This document shows positions 34,882 through 46,587 of a stretch of DNA of 64,000 bases, piece after piece; position 1 is the stretch's first letter, and every line of letters begins with the position of its first letter. The DNA is from Verpa conica (lineage: Eukaryota; Ascomycota; Pezizomycetes; Pezizales; Morchellaceae). The notes beneath the pieces were generated by a model. That model was not told the origin of the DNA and did no database searches. It saw only the letters and a list, made by a program, of their open reading frames with translations. A program made the position numbers and the translations under genes. The DNA is taken from contig JAUFSD010000011.1 of assembly GCA_033030425.1 (NCBI GenBank), forward strand, positions 1,598,799 to 1,662,798, read 5' to 3'.

Positions 34882-37800
34882 ATGGTGACCGGGCCCCGCG
34901 CCGCCTCCCAGCGCTACCTCACTCAGCGCCATGCAAAACGCCTTCTATCTACCCAAGCACTAGCTCGTGGTTCGACCGACCCTGAAACTCTCCTCCCAGG
35001 CGAAGAGCAACTATACTCCTTCTACCTCCCCTCCCTCGCCGCTGGCCCACACCTCATTACCACTTTACAGACTGTGAATGCTCCTTCAGACGCCCCGTTG
35101 ACACTCACTGCCGAGAGGGGGTTTACCGTAGTTGCACCGCAATACTCCCTTCCTGATGGGAGTATTCACTCAGTCTACCCTCCGCAGGGTCATGGGGACA
35201 CGGTGGAGACGCTGCCGCATATTGTGCTCACGGATCCACATCTACCATGGGAGCGGGTTGCAAGCACGGTGAAGGAAGACGATAGAGATAGAAACAGGGT
35301 ACCGTGGCTAGCGGTCCTAGTCTTCACACAAGATGAATTAAGGGTTACAGACCAGAGTGTATGGGCGAAAACAAGTCTCCCAAAGCCAGTGGAGCAAAGT
35401 GCGACGCTGTCAGTAAATATGCCACTTTCAGATCTTGGAAATATCCAATGTATCACTCCGGTAAAGAGTAGGGACGCAGGGACGAAGGCAGACTTCATAT
35501 TCGTTCAGAGTTCGTTGTTTAACACCCTGGTGACCGACTATGCGTTGCCGGAGGACGTGACGCAGGAGGGGTGCAATGTTTCTCGCTACAAGTGGCTCGC
35601 ACACGTCCGGAATATAAACACGACTGGCATGGCAAATAGCGGTATCGACGATGAAATCGGGGTATTCAGTATCATTGTAAGCCATCGTGTTGGCCCACTC
35701 GACATTACCCAGCCCACACCGGTGGTAGTACATCTGGTGAGCATCGAAGATGTTGAGAAGCTTCCGTTCCCAACGGCGGAAGGCCTGGTGGGTTTATGTA
35801 GCTTGTATAGTTGGTCTTATACATGCCTACCTCCCAGCTCGCTCAATGTCCCCGACGCATTCCGGAATCTCGGTGATACTCTCGACGTTCTCAGGCCACA
35901 AAGTACTATCATTCAGCGCCTCCTAGAGCCCACCCAACTGCCTGAAGCAAAACGGATCGCAGAAAGGCTGACCGACGGGTACACACTAACTAAGTACCGG
36001 ACCCAGACTGGTGAGCTATGTGCTGCGCTATTCCGGGGCCCCTTCGCGCCGACGATGATCAAGCACGACTGGAAGCCATTGAGCCATTTCGGAACCGACC
36101 TGCAGGTCATGGATAGGGTACTTGGAGTGATGGATATTACGTACAGTGTTGCATGGCAGCTAGGCAAGACGCTGGCCTTGGCAGACCAGAGTTTCACGGG
36201 TGCACTGGGTAGGATCAGGACAGTAATTCTTAGAGAGACCATGAACAAAGCAAAAGCCGAAGCTTTGCGGGAAATAGGAGGGTTCAAGAGCCGTGAGGAG
36301 ACGTTGCGAGGGCTGTCAAATACTCTAGATAACCTCAATAGCCTCTCCCGGAACGATCTGGCTCAAGGCCCCGTAGCACGATGGAGAAGAAAAGGAGTAG
36401 AGACCCTCGACCTTGCCTTCGACAGCGACCTGATCGAGCCCCGATTTCACGAGAATGCGCAACCGGTGGTGAAGAAACTGGCAAGCTCCTTGGAGGGCGG
36501 CGTGTATAACGAGCTGAATACATACTCAAGCCAAGATTGGAAGATAGTATTCTCGTGGGTCCTCGATCGCATGTATCTCATCGGTATTCCTGCGCACTAT
36601 TTCATACCAGATCCGACACACTTGCCACGAGAGAGTCTGCGGTTTTTCCATATCGATGCCAATTGGATTGAGGCCTTGATTGATGGTGCACTCAGTGTGG
36701 CCAATCATGTCGAGAACGATGACGATAAGATCCGCACGCAGATCAAAGAGGCAATTAACGAATACTTGAAGACACCGCTTGCAGGCCTCCCCTACTGCCC
36801 GCAGGTGCCGACCCATGGGTTCCTTCTCCGCTCGGAGCTGTGTATGAAGTATCCCGATCTCATTGTCGAAGCTCCTGTCCAGGGCACCACATACCATGGG
36901 GCCCCAATACTACGGCAGGAGAACATCAATGAAAGCGTTTTGCTTGCGCTCTTTGACCGAGTTCCAGGCAGCGACACCTTCGACTCACTTACCTTCCGCC
37001 AGCCCCCGCACCAGCAATCCTTTGCCGCTGGAGAAAAGCTAGACGTAAACCACATAGAGACTGCATACAAACGTGTCTATACCATTCCTAATCCACCAAC
37101 CGACCCAACCCGGAAACTCCCCATCGACCGGGGCGACTACGAACGCACTGACCCACGCGCAAACTTCGTCTGGGGGGATAAGAATGAGATACGCACACTA
37201 AGACTCCCGGGGTGGATACAGGATGTATACGAAACCATCTACACCAAGATGCCGGAAGGGCAATTCACGGACGACAAGCCAACCGCTGCATTAGCGGGTA
37301 TACAGCTGAACAACCCGATGGACTTTCTCGAGATCCTTCTCAAGCCCCGGGAGTCATTGGGCCTGCTCGGCGAAAGTGGCCCACGAACGTTTTCAATGCT
37401 TGAACGGCGTTTCCCACGTATCCCTAAGGGAAAGAAGATGGTACCTTCTGTCTCAGGGGACTTCTCCGGGGTCCTACCAGAGCCAGGGAGTCGTGTTATC
37501 AGGGGCCTCATACCGCCTAGCCTGCCGCCACCAACATCTCGCACCATCACCTCCGTATCCTTCGACGCATTCAGCGGGGATCCTGCGGGCCAGCCGAAGT
37601 TCGAATACTCAGTCTATGGCTTTGGGTCCAAAGACACGGTGACCATGCATCCCAAGCTTCCGCAAGACCTCATCTTCTCCATCATCCTCAAAGCCGGCAC
37701 CGGTGACCAATACCAACTTAACGAGATTAGCATTGCCGTCCGTATGGGTAAGACCTCGGACAAGCGCAAGAATTTAACCTTGTCGTACAGAGGGCCGGGG

Positions 37801-38058
37801 GCGACCATGCTGAGTAATTTGAGGTTCAATGTTATCCCGACGAATGCGGCGGATAATACGCTGGTACTGAGATTGATGCCGAGGAGCACGGACGGGCATG
37901 TTGCGGTTGGTATGCTACAGGAGATGAGCTTTGTGTTGAATGGGGTTATCGTGAATGAGTACGACAAGGATGTTGACGTGCAGACAAGTGTAATGGAGAA
38001 GTATTTTCAGAGTCCGGATATTGGTGGACAGTTTGATATCAAGTTGAAGGTGGAGTGA
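34882..38058 (+). CDS. Giant protein A, bacterial-type, unknown function
   Basis: An intronless 1058-aa frame starting at the first ATG (MVTGPRAASQ). No signal peptide or membrane segment is obvious, so it is probably cytosolic. I cannot name a domain. The segment FFHIDANWIEALIDGALSVA (about residues 586-605) and the following GFLLRSEL (about 647) recall stretches I associate with large uncharacterised bacterial proteins of actinobacteria and cyanobacteria encoded near DUF6603 proteins; that is recall, not a search. The C-terminal 200 residues look beta-rich (FEYSVYGFG, NLRFNVIP, FDIKLKVE). Codon choice is more GC-rich than the spacers. It is first in a same-strand series with 39722, 42562 and 50295. 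Lack of introns fits lateral transfer or recent acquisition. Confidence 0.8.
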   Translation: MVTGPRAASQRYLTQRHAKRLLSTQALARGSTDPETLLPGEEQLYSFYLPSLAAGPHLITTLQTVNAPSDAPLTLTAERGFTVVAPQYSLPDGSIHSVYPPQGHGDTVETLPHIVLTDPHLPWERVASTVKEDDRDRNRVPWLAVLVFTQDELRVTDQSVWAKTSLPKPVEQSATLSVNMPLSDLGNIQCITPVKSRDAGTKADFIFVQSSLFNTLVTDYALPEDVTQEGCNVSRYKWLAHVRNINTTGMANSGIDDEIGVFSIIVSHRVGPLDITQPTPVVVHLVSIEDVEKLPFPTAEGLVGLCSLYSWSYTCLPPSSLNVPDAFRNLGDTLDVLRPQSTIIQRLLEPTQLPEAKRIAERLTDGYTLTKYRTQTGELCAALFRGPFAPTMIKHDWKPLSHFGTDLQVMDRVLGVMDITYSVAWQLGKTLALADQSFTGALGRIRTVILRETMNKAKAEALREIGGFKSREETLRGLSNTLDNLNSLSRNDLAQGPVARWRRKGVETLDLAFDSDLIEPRFHENAQPVVKKLASSLEGGVYNELNTYSSQDWKIVFSWVLDRMYLIGIPAHYFIPDPTHLPRESLRFFHIDANWIEALIDGALSVANHVENDDDKIRTQIKEAINEYLKTPLAGLPYCPQVPTHGFLLRSELCMKYPDLIVEAPVQGTTYHGAPILRQENINESVLLALFDRVPGSDTFDSLTFRQPPHQQSFAAGEKLDVNHIETAYKRVYTIPNPPTDPTRKLPIDRGDYERTDPRANFVWGDKNEIRTLRLPGWIQDVYETIYTKMPEGQFTDDKPTAALAGIQLNNPMDFLEILLKPRESLGLLGESGPRTFSMLERRFPRIPKGKKMVPSVSGDFSGVLPEPGSRVIRGLIPPSLPPPTSRTITSVSFDAFSGDPAGQPKFEYSVYGFGSKDTVTMHPKLPQDLIFSIILKAGTGDQYQLNEISIAVRMGKTSDKRKNLTLSYRGPGATMLSNLRFNVIPTNAADNTLVLRLMPRSTDGHVAVGMLQEMSFVLNGVIVNEYDKDVDVQTSVMEKYFQSPDIGGQFDIKLKVE

Positions 38059-39721
38059 GTTACCGGAGCAGATGGGTGAATTCTGTATTGCCATTTACAT
38101 TTGGTTTTTTTATTTATCTCCATCCCTTATTTCAGGGAAGGAGGCTGGCGACCTTCACAGATGTCTCTATTTTTTTTCATTATTATTATTGTTTCATAAG
38201 GTACATGTAACTTATTTCCAACTATATTTTATGATGTCGTGGGACTTTTTTTGCTGTATTCTTGTTCAATATAACTATTTTACGCTTCTAAATCACATAC
38301 CCACTCCCTTGGATATGGATATTGAATGAATGAATTTATCATTTAAGTACATGTTGGATATGGATATTGATAGTGTAGAGGATATAATACACCACCCTAT
38401 AACGATATATATCATATCGGGTGAAGGACTTGGTGGGATTCTCAAGCCAGCCTAACTCTCAGTATCAGGATAGTCAGTAGAAATCCTCGCTCAGAAAAAA
38501 CCCGTGCTACCAGTACCAGACCCCAAGGGGGTCCCATCACATGATGTGGTGTCATCGCACGAACTCATGTTTGAGCCAGACCCTATCAATTCGAAACAAG
38601 GTTGGCTGGGATACACGGTTGCGAGGTGTACCGCCGGTGAAGTAAGACTCTATGATAGATTTGTATCTAATTGATTGAAGAATTTCACTGATAGTTAATC
38701 TAAAGGATAGGATATTTTCACACATTGGCTTATTATGCATGTAATACAGCAAAAGCCCTCAGACATTTCATAATAGGGCACATGATACGAAAGCAAGAAG
38801 GTGGTGTGCGTCAATAGTTCGCTCGCTACTAGGCTGGGATCTCTAGGTGAATAGTTTTCTCAGGGAGACACCGATAAAAGCCTCTTACCTGGCTTTTGAT
38901 GCAGAACCTGATGGTGGAGTTGTGACTTAACGTGGTAGGCACACTCAACGCAATTGATCCCCTAGTTCTTATTCCGCTTCGGCAATATATGGTTCGCTTC
39001 CTATTGGAACGGAGCTCTTTTCTAGTCCGTTCTCAGATGAGTAAACCTGTACTACAAGGCAGAAGAATCGCCGAAAAACAAGGTTTCTAAGGACTCTAGT
39101 CTCTAATGAATTCTGTCGGGGACAAGATGACCGGAAAAGACTAGCTGCAGAGTGTGGTATATTACCGGCAATCCTCAGCTGGCATCACCGCACGTGTTGA
39201 TACACGTAAGAACAAATGGGAAATCTGCATGCCATCGGAACCGGGAGCTTTACTGATGCTTAGTGTGGCGTCTCATTGGCCGCGGAACGTCTAAGAGTCT
39301 TTGATGTCAATGTGTTACCGTATGGTAATGGTAAAATTCCCTCTATCTGCCAGTTTTTGTCCGGCCTTAATGAATGACCTATATTTTTGGGTCTAGTGGC
39401 CTTTCTATCTACCTTAGGAGTTACTCTACCGCGCGCTGCAGATAGACACCACCTACTACTCATTGGAAGAGCTGAATTTCAGCTCGTTTGCGAATCCTCA
39501 TAGACGAACCACCAGCATTGCGGCCAGCTCATTGCTTTTGGATATCAAAGTGTGCATCATGAACGGAAAGCATATCCAAGCCGTGTAGACACATCTACAG
39601 CCTTTCCACACTCTGTTTAACCCCCTGAACTCCTGGTTGATAAATAGCACATCATTCTCTCCTTTAGTACCATCGACCTTTCCCTCGTACCTCAATTCGC
39701 AAGCTCATAAACACCAACACC
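38059..39721. other. Spacer between A and the lectin-like gene
   Basis: AT-rich downstream of gene A, then non-coding sequence of mixed composition. No gene or repeat recognised. Confidence 0.4.
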
Positions 39722-40779
39722 ATGGCTGCTGTCACGGCAATTATCAACCCCTTGGACCCTCTCGAGACTCTCCTCTTCTACTGCAGCGACGACCTACAAG
39801 TGGGTCTTTCCCCGCGTAGGGAGGACGCCGATGAGCCTGGAAACCCTCCAGACCGCGGACTCGAACGCGGGAGTGAACCCGCCGAGAACACCCCGGCTAT
39901 CGGAAGACCACTCACTGGAGATGTCTCGGACACCCCCACTGGCGTCATCAAAAACCCGTCTTCATTTGGCGCAATCAGATACAACAATCTTGTGAGTGAT
40001 TACATCTAAAGCGATACATACTTCGTGCACTCGTGCCAATACAGGTAGATATGTGTATACGGCATCAGGACAGACAACAAGATCTGCCTCGTCAGCCCCG
40101 CGTTCTATCCGTTGAGAGCAGGACCGACGACAAAGGCAAACTCTCTCGCTGCCTGCGGCAACGGCAAAAATGCTGGCTGGGTCTACTATCTGGAGTATAT
40201 TCTTCACAGTCCATAGTAACACGTCATACGAATATACTAACGCGGGTTGAATTCAAGTCAGGACCCACTGATAATCAAAGAGACGGCTCTCGCTGTAGGA
40301 GGTTCGGTCGTGATCCAGGCTGAACCTAGCGATGATACCTACCTCTGTGCGTATTACAAGAGTCCGGAGAGGTTCTGCATCTACCAGGCTTCGAAAGGCC
40401 TATGGATTACCAACGTTAACAGCGGCTCAAGTAAACCTCCCCTTCCAGCTTCCCCGTAGTGCATTACCACTAACAGCACTGTATAGACGGACTTATCAAG
40501 AACACCAGCAATGCGAAGAGAAAGACACCAATGGGGGTTGCTAACAACAATGGTACCATTTACCTTTACTACTCCGACGAGAGCAACAACCTCATAAGGA
40601 TAGCTCAGAAGAATGGGTCGTGGCAGTCCTCTGCCCAGGTAGAGGGGGCACCGCCGATGGCGGATGGAACACAGCTGACCGTATCAGTGACAAAGGATGG
40701 TGAATATAACATGATATTTTATTTGCCCCAGGGTGGTGAAGGTACGTACTTTAGGTATATGGATCAGGCCAATGCTTGA
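39722..40779 (+). CDS. Possible fucose-lectin-like beta-propeller protein
   Basis: Four exons, 39722-39991, 40049-40194, 40258-40430 and 40487-40779, joined in phase by introns 39992-40048 (GTGAGT), 40195-40257 (GTATAT, branch ATACTAAC) and 40431-40486 (GTAAAC, branch CACTAAC) give 293 aa. The ATG is in a good context (CACCATGGCT). After a Pro/Gly/Glu-rich leader (residues about 30-75) come four or five sheet-like repeats: VYGIRTDNKICLVS, WVYYL, LCAYYKSPERFCIYQ, GTIYLYYSDESNNLIRIAQ, YFRYMDQ. The pattern of aromatic-rich strands, each with a D/N turn, resembles six-bladed fungal fucose-binding lectins (AAL/FleA type). Sugar binding is therefore an inference; a generic beta-propeller is the fallback. 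No signal peptide. It sits between giant genes A and B on the same strand. Confidence 0.55.
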
Positions 40780-42561
40780 AAGGTTGGTCTTAGACAATCT
40801 GTAAGAGCAGCTGTACCGCTAGGCAAAAATACAATGATTTACTTTTTTGGGCCGATATTTTACAATGTTACTTATTTCGCCCGAATAACGTATATTCTAT
40901 CCCATGTTATACTCTATAAATACCATAGCGTAATAGTAGAACAGCAGGGTTAGGGTTAAAGTCATGTCTCACTTATGCTCTTTTCTTCAATTGTTATTAG
41001 TTCATGTGATTCTATAATTCGAGCTACAGTCACTGGAAAGCTGGTTTGAGAAATCAATTTTGAAAGAGGTTTATCCTTCGTGGACTGATCAAGGCACCTA
41101 TTAGAGGGACTTAAGAAATAGCGCACAAGTACCTCTTTGACTGAAAGTTAATATTACTCAAAATGTAATGATGAGGTTAAGGTCTCTGCTCTGTAAAGAA
41201 TATCTGGCATTTCTGGCTAATGGGATATATCTGGGGATGTGGGGGAACAGGTGTTGGAGCAGTTAAAGCCAGGACGGTTTTGAAACAGGAGCAACACGTA
41301 CTTTCACCAATGAAGGGTAGGCTTGCTGTATTTCAATCTTATTGTTGGATTATACAAACTGGCCCCACCCTATAGCAAACCCATACAAAACTGGTCTTGG
41401 GTGGTTCACTTGTAATATAACCCTAACCCTGGCATATTAGGTCCTCAAGATTCCCCAAAATAGATTGATCTGTAAAATTAAGTTATAATTCTTGTAAAGC
41501 CGAGCTATTATGGCCTAAGAAAAGCAATAAACACGTGGGAGAAATCCACGAGTTAAAGATCTTCCTTTTGCCATGCAGTGCGGGTTGCCAAATACGGTGT
41601 TACCTAAATTAACCCAACCGCTGTAGCAGGGGTTTTTATGCATATTTCCCCCGGATTTTTGTGGAACAGGCACCGCTGTACTACCCCATACCACTAATCA
41701 TTGAGGGTCAAGCATTCCCCTCATCGACACAATCAGGATGTCCCCCATAGGCATGGTGCTCCCGTTACCCGAAACACGGTATTCAATTATGCGGCCGCCC
41801 CACAGAACTGACGGGTAAGGCGTTTTCTTGGCAGCTGTAACACCCACCCCATTTTCAGCAAAACATGCGAGACATATGGTGAACCATAACAGGTCCATAC
41901 GGACTCTAGGTACGGTAATACAGGTCACACGATTTTAGTTGCACAGGGCATTTCGTGGGCGGTATGGTTGTGGGCTCCAAGGCATTGGCCTTGACCCGAG
42001 TGCGACTGATCTTTCCACCAAACTACAGCAAGACGAAGCAATCCAACAAAATAACTGCCCAGGCCTGAATAATCTTTCTCAGTCTTTCTGCCCATATGCT
42101 CTAGGAACGATTTTGCTTGTTTGTCCTCTCCGCTAGAGATTCACGCACGGTTCTGGGTTAGGGTTAACAGCCTGCCCCTATTGCACACAACATTTGTCCT
42201 CTCCTACCAACTTTGCAATAGTTGCTAATAGCTCTCCAGCCTAGCCTTAGAAATTGATCCTATCTATCGGAACCTATCACTACAAGCTCGCGTCGTTCAT
42301 ACATTTTCTTTATCTGGCGGGCAAGTGGTTAAGGTTATTCAATTGAAACAACTTACAGCTCCGAGAGCTACATGCAGAAAGAGTTTCGGAAAACCAGTTT
42401 AACGTTAATCACAGCAATCCATAACATCTGCTCTCAAGTCTGTACCTAAGCAACGAGGTTAGCGTTTGGGCGTAAAGTAATACTTCTCCCTAGCTGACGC
42501 CTTGAAAGCAATGTTTGATTGATAGCTAACCTCTTCAGTTTCTCTCCTCTCCTCTACCGCC
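40780..42561. other. Spacer with three telomere-like motifs
   Basis: No supported gene. Telomere-like motifs lie at 40946-40957, 41419-41430 and 42155-42165, the densest set in the window. A TATA-like TATAAATA (about 40916) precedes the first. Confidence 0.45.
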
Positions 42562-45500
42562 ATGTCTAAGCACGCTTCCGACCCCACTCCGCAAAGTACG
42601 GACTCTAATCTATCCCTCCCCCTTAAACTTGATGCATTCGTATTCAACCCCGAAGTCTGTAACGGCGGCGATAACGATGCAAAAATTGCCCCCATAACCC
42701 AGCCCAACTATACCTTCCTCCGCCTCACCAATTTCGTCGTCCAGAATGACATTCTCAATCCCGTCGACCTCCACCACACCACCCCGCCGGAGTTGAACTC
42801 CCGACTCACTGATCTGGGCACAATGGAGCGGCGCGTACACAGACAAGGAGTGTACCTTCACTGGATGCTCCCGCGTGTCTACCGTTCTGGCACAGCAGCG
42901 ACTGAGAGTGCGAGTCCGGGTAGTCGCGCAAAAGACGGAATTCCACAGCCGGTAGATCCTAATAATATAGATACCAGTGCCCCGCAGTTTCGCCTCGTCC
43001 CAACGAGATGGTTGGTTATCCGCCGGCTTCACCCTAAGACTGCTGTACCGGAAGATAGCGGCATCGCTGAGCTCCAATCATGGATCGTGGAAAGTGACCG
43101 TAGATATGACATTAAGACGATCCCGAAGGATATAGACCTGCAGACCGACGTCTCCCCGTTTGTGTACCCCACACGCCAGGTCAATATTGAGCAACAGGCG
43201 GAGGTCTTCATCGGGTACCGAGGCGAGGCGAAAGACTGGGTGGAGCAGGGAATGGATGTTCCTAGGGTACCATTGAGTCTGATGAATGGAGGGAATATCC
43301 TATTTCCGGACTACCAGCCCCATAACAGTAACGTCTTCAGCATCATCGATAATTTCTCCTACCCCGATCCGGAAGATAGTACGAAGAAATTGTATCTAAC
43401 GAGTGCGACCGCAAGCTACTATGTCGTTGGCTGGCATCCCAGTGGGGAAGATGACCCTTTATTCACCCCGAAACCAACCCGCGGCGACCGCCTCAACGCT
43501 TGCCAGATGGAATTGAGCAACCCGGCGATGGAAAATGTCGCAGCCTGGCTCAAGAGTACCGAGTCCGCACGTATTCTCTGCCACGGAGCCATGTATAGTG
43601 TTGAATGGGATCTCAATAAAAAACCCACAACTCCCGCCGACACTCACAGCCAGGACCTAATCAAAAACATCCCGATCGCCGTCGGAAGTACCCCGCTTGA
43701 CTCCCTGCTCGCATATATCCGCGCACACCAGAAGGATGAAGAGGACCAAGTCTTGAAGGACCTCATTGCCAGCATTTTACACATTCAGACGCTGCTTATC
43801 GACCAGGATGACGGGGTGGATGCGCAGAAGCAGGCAGCAGACTTACTCTATAATTACAACTACGACACGGTGGCCGGAGGTACCCACTTCTACCTTTCTG
43901 GCTCGGAGGGTGCTGGCAAGCCCGCCAAGCCACCAAGTGATGAGGTCAAAAGTAAGCTTGCGGAACTCAACCGGGTGCAGTATAGGTGTGACCTGGCAGA
44001 GCGTACAAAGAGGAGGGTGCAGTGGGAGTTGTTTGCTTGGTGGTGGAAGTACATCTGTGATGGTGAAAATGGTAAGCAGGACAAAAAGAATATCTACAGG
44101 GAGACGGCGAATCGGATTACAAAACGGTTACAGCAACTAGATGTATTAATCTCTGATATGAAAACTAAAGTGGGGATACTGAGGGAGAAGGATGTACCCC
44201 TTGCCGAGGCGGCGGTGCTCCCAAGTTTCTATGAACAACGGGACCCGACGCTCCTCGTGGGAGGTATCGAGTCGGGGTGGCCACACGACTATCTTGACAA
44301 GCTCAAGGTCAGACTAGATACAGAGATTACTGCATGGGCCGACCCTATACCAAATCCAAGTAACATCGACTGGACAGAAATTAGAGATGTAGTAGTTCCG
44401 AAACTTCCTGACAGCCTTCGTGACACCGCAAAGGCCCTCATCGGGGAGTTCTTCAAGCTCATGCCCGGCGGAGAGGTGCCTCCAAATCCTCCAGATGGAA
44501 CGCAGTACCCCCTTTTCCACGACCAAGGTTGGAATCCGGACAAAAATCCCAACGCCCCTTGGCGGGACAATTGGGGGAGTACTCAGCCTTGGTTCCCGCT
44601 GTTCATGGAATGGGAAGTCGAATACACACATGTCCCTATGGAAGAATGGTCCTTAGAAGAGCGAGCAACAGTTCCCGGAGAGGAAAAAAAGTTGAGATAC
44701 GGCATCAAAGACGGAGTCAAGCTTTTCGACCCCCAAAACCCTAATCTCGACAAACGCAAACTTTCCGGACGGGTTCTCATACTCCCGCAGCCCAATTTCT
44801 CACTCGATGCAAAGATTAAACAACTCTTCGACAATACTCCGACTAAGATCCTGGACGAGATACTTGATCCCGACAAGCGAAAGCAACTCCAAACCGAACT
44901 CTACAGGCTCGCTTTTCTCTCTGCTCCACTGGCCGGCCTCCATGATCACCTCCTCACCATGGTCGAAGGTACGCACATCAAGCCGAACGTCCGCCATGCT
45001 GGCGAGGGGCTCCTCCCCATTGAGGCTGCCCTCGACGTAGAAGCCGGCTTCGGAAAAGAACAATTCAGTTACATTGGCACCGAGACCGACCTCACCCCGT
45101 ATGGGACCCTTGTGCAGTTCTACGAGTTCCCCTTCTGCGCATTCAAACCCGTTACACATGGTCAATTTAAATTCACCAAGCTTAACATCATCGATAAGTT
45201 TGGCCAAGCCATCCACGCCATAGACCCGCGCTGGTCTGTGGACCCCCCGCAATCAATCTACCCGTGTATCAGTGAGTTCTACGCCGTCCAGCCTGTCCCT
45301 GGCACGTCAGACACCCCCAACACTGTCACGCCAAACGAGCCAAAGTTATGCGAGTATATCCAGATGGGACCCCACATTAACCAGCTATCCCGTCTGAACG
45401 CAACGTTTGTGAAGCGCGCCGACGACAATAAGGGGTGGGTACCGCAGTCGGAGTGGGAGAACCCCATTTGGGGCTGGATCGTCATCAACTACGCCGAGAG

Positions 45501-46587
45501 AGGCATTCAGCTGTTCTTGCCAGACGGGACGTTCTACCGGGAGATTCGTGTCGGTGGCAGAACAGGCGCAACAACGAGCGATAAGTGGCTGCCTTTCCCA
45601 AGGCCCGAGGGAGCGCTGGATACAAACCAACTAGACCATCTTATAACCCGCTTAGGCGATAAAGACTACCTCCAGGCATTCGTGAATATGATTAATGCCT
45701 CACTCAACATTGCGGCTCCAGCCCCAGATGCATACGCACAGTTCTTGAACTCTGTCGTCGGGAAGCCTCTTGCCCTCGTCAATATGGGTTGGTCCTTGGA
45801 GATGGCCACGGACGCATATGTGAACCAATCGACGTTGAACAAGACTCGCCCAGACCGATGGCTTCTCCCTGATGACCAAGACCCCGGCCGCCCTCTTTAC
45901 ACCTTCCAGGTCAAGCTTGGCGACATGGACCGCACCTATGACGGGCTGGTGGGTTATTTTGACACCCTCGATATCCAGACAAGTGGGAACGACCTGGAGC
46001 TCGATAGGCTATTTACATTCTTTAAGAACGACGAGCCCAACTCCCCGCTCGTATTAATCGAGGAGGACAACTACCCCGTGTTCAAGCCGTTCTTTATCAG
46101 TCCTGACGATCATGATGCGGACATAATCGAAAGCAAGCGGAACTCATTCCTCCGCACATTTGGCGCAATCATTAATCCTTTCACACCCATCCATGCCTAC
46201 TCAGGAATGCTCCCGACACAGCCACTCAAACTCCCCACTTGGACCTGGCAGGAAGCAATGAGTCGCATGACGGCCTTCTTTCACATGGGCCCACTGGTGG
46301 TAACGCAGGATGTTCCCAGCTATGACAGTCAGTACAAACTGAAAGCCGACTATAAGCTGAAGGACGCAACCACGGTGCCGGGAAGTTCGGTTGGCATTCC
46401 TGCGCTGGCGGCGGCAGACTGGAATTGGCTGCAGCCATATATGGTGAATGGAGAAGGAGATGACGGAAGAGTGTATATGCCATTGGGATTAGGGGGGGTA
46501 GACGAGAGACCGAAGTTCGAACCGGGACCATATACCACCATTGAGGGGTATTTGCAGCTCAGGAAGGCGATTGTGAGGGCAGAGTAG
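42562..46587 (+). CDS. Giant protein B, bacterial-type, unknown function
   Basis: An intronless 1341-aa frame starting at MSKHASDPTP. There is no signal peptide or clear membrane segment. Residues 96-104 read GVYLHWMLP and 145-155 VPTRWLVIRR; this LHW.LP ... P.RWLV.R pairing recalls large uncharacterised bacterial proteins found beside DUF6603 proteins (recall only). A charged helical stretch at about 470-570 (KSKLAELNRVQYRCDLAERT to KTKVGILREKD) could form a coiled coil. The C-terminus is beta-like and rich in Trp/Pro (WTWQEAMSRM, WNWLQPY). Gene B lies 1.8 kb after the lectin-like gene and on the same strand as A and C. No catalytic motif could be identified, so a structural or scaffold role is as likely as an enzymatic one. 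Confidence 0.8.
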   Translation: MSKHASDPTPQSTDSNLSLPLKLDAFVFNPEVCNGGDNDAKIAPITQPNYTFLRLTNFVVQNDILNPVDLHHTTPPELNSRLTDLGTMERRVHRQGVYLHWMLPRVYRSGTAATESASPGSRAKDGIPQPVDPNNIDTSAPQFRLVPTRWLVIRRLHPKTAVPEDSGIAELQSWIVESDRRYDIKTIPKDIDLQTDVSPFVYPTRQVNIEQQAEVFIGYRGEAKDWVEQGMDVPRVPLSLMNGGNILFPDYQPHNSNVFSIIDNFSYPDPEDSTKKLYLTSATASYYVVGWHPSGEDDPLFTPKPTRGDRLNACQMELSNPAMENVAAWLKSTESARILCHGAMYSVEWDLNKKPTTPADTHSQDLIKNIPIAVGSTPLDSLLAYIRAHQKDEEDQVLKDLIASILHIQTLLIDQDDGVDAQKQAADLLYNYNYDTVAGGTHFYLSGSEGAGKPAKPPSDEVKSKLAELNRVQYRCDLAERTKRRVQWELFAWWWKYICDGENGKQDKKNIYRETANRITKRLQQLDVLISDMKTKVGILREKDVPLAEAAVLPSFYEQRDPTLLVGGIESGWPHDYLDKLKVRLDTEITAWADPIPNPSNIDWTEIRDVVVPKLPDSLRDTAKALIGEFFKLMPGGEVPPNPPDGTQYPLFHDQGWNPDKNPNAPWRDNWGSTQPWFPLFMEWEVEYTHVPMEEWSLEERATVPGEEKKLRYGIKDGVKLFDPQNPNLDKRKLSGRVLILPQPNFSLDAKIKQLFDNTPTKILDEILDPDKRKQLQTELYRLAFLSAPLAGLHDHLLTMVEGTHIKPNVRHAGEGLLPIEAALDVEAGFGKEQFSYIGTETDLTPYGTLVQFYEFPFCAFKPVTHGQFKFTKLNIIDKFGQAIHAIDPRWSVDPPQSIYPCISEFYAVQPVPGTSDTPNTVTPNEPKLCEYIQMGPHINQLSRLNATFVKRADDNKGWVPQSEWENPIWGWIVINYAERGIQLFLPDGTFYREIRVGGRTGATTSDKWLPFPRPEGALDTNQLDHLITRLGDKDYLQAFVNMINASLNIAAPAPDAYAQFLNSVVGKPLALVNMGWSLEMATDAYVNQSTLNKTRPDRWLLPDDQDPGRPLYTFQVKLGDMDRTYDGLVGYFDTLDIQTSGNDLELDRLFTFFKNDEPNSPLVLIEEDNYPVFKPFFISPDDHDADIIESKRNSFLRTFGAIINPFTPIHAYSGMLPTQPLKLPTWTWQEAMSRMTAFFHMGPLVVTQDVPSYDSQYKLKADYKLKDATTVPGSSVGIPALAAADWNWLQPYMVNGEGDDGRVYMPLGLGGVDERPKFEPGPYTTIEGYLQLRKAIVRAE

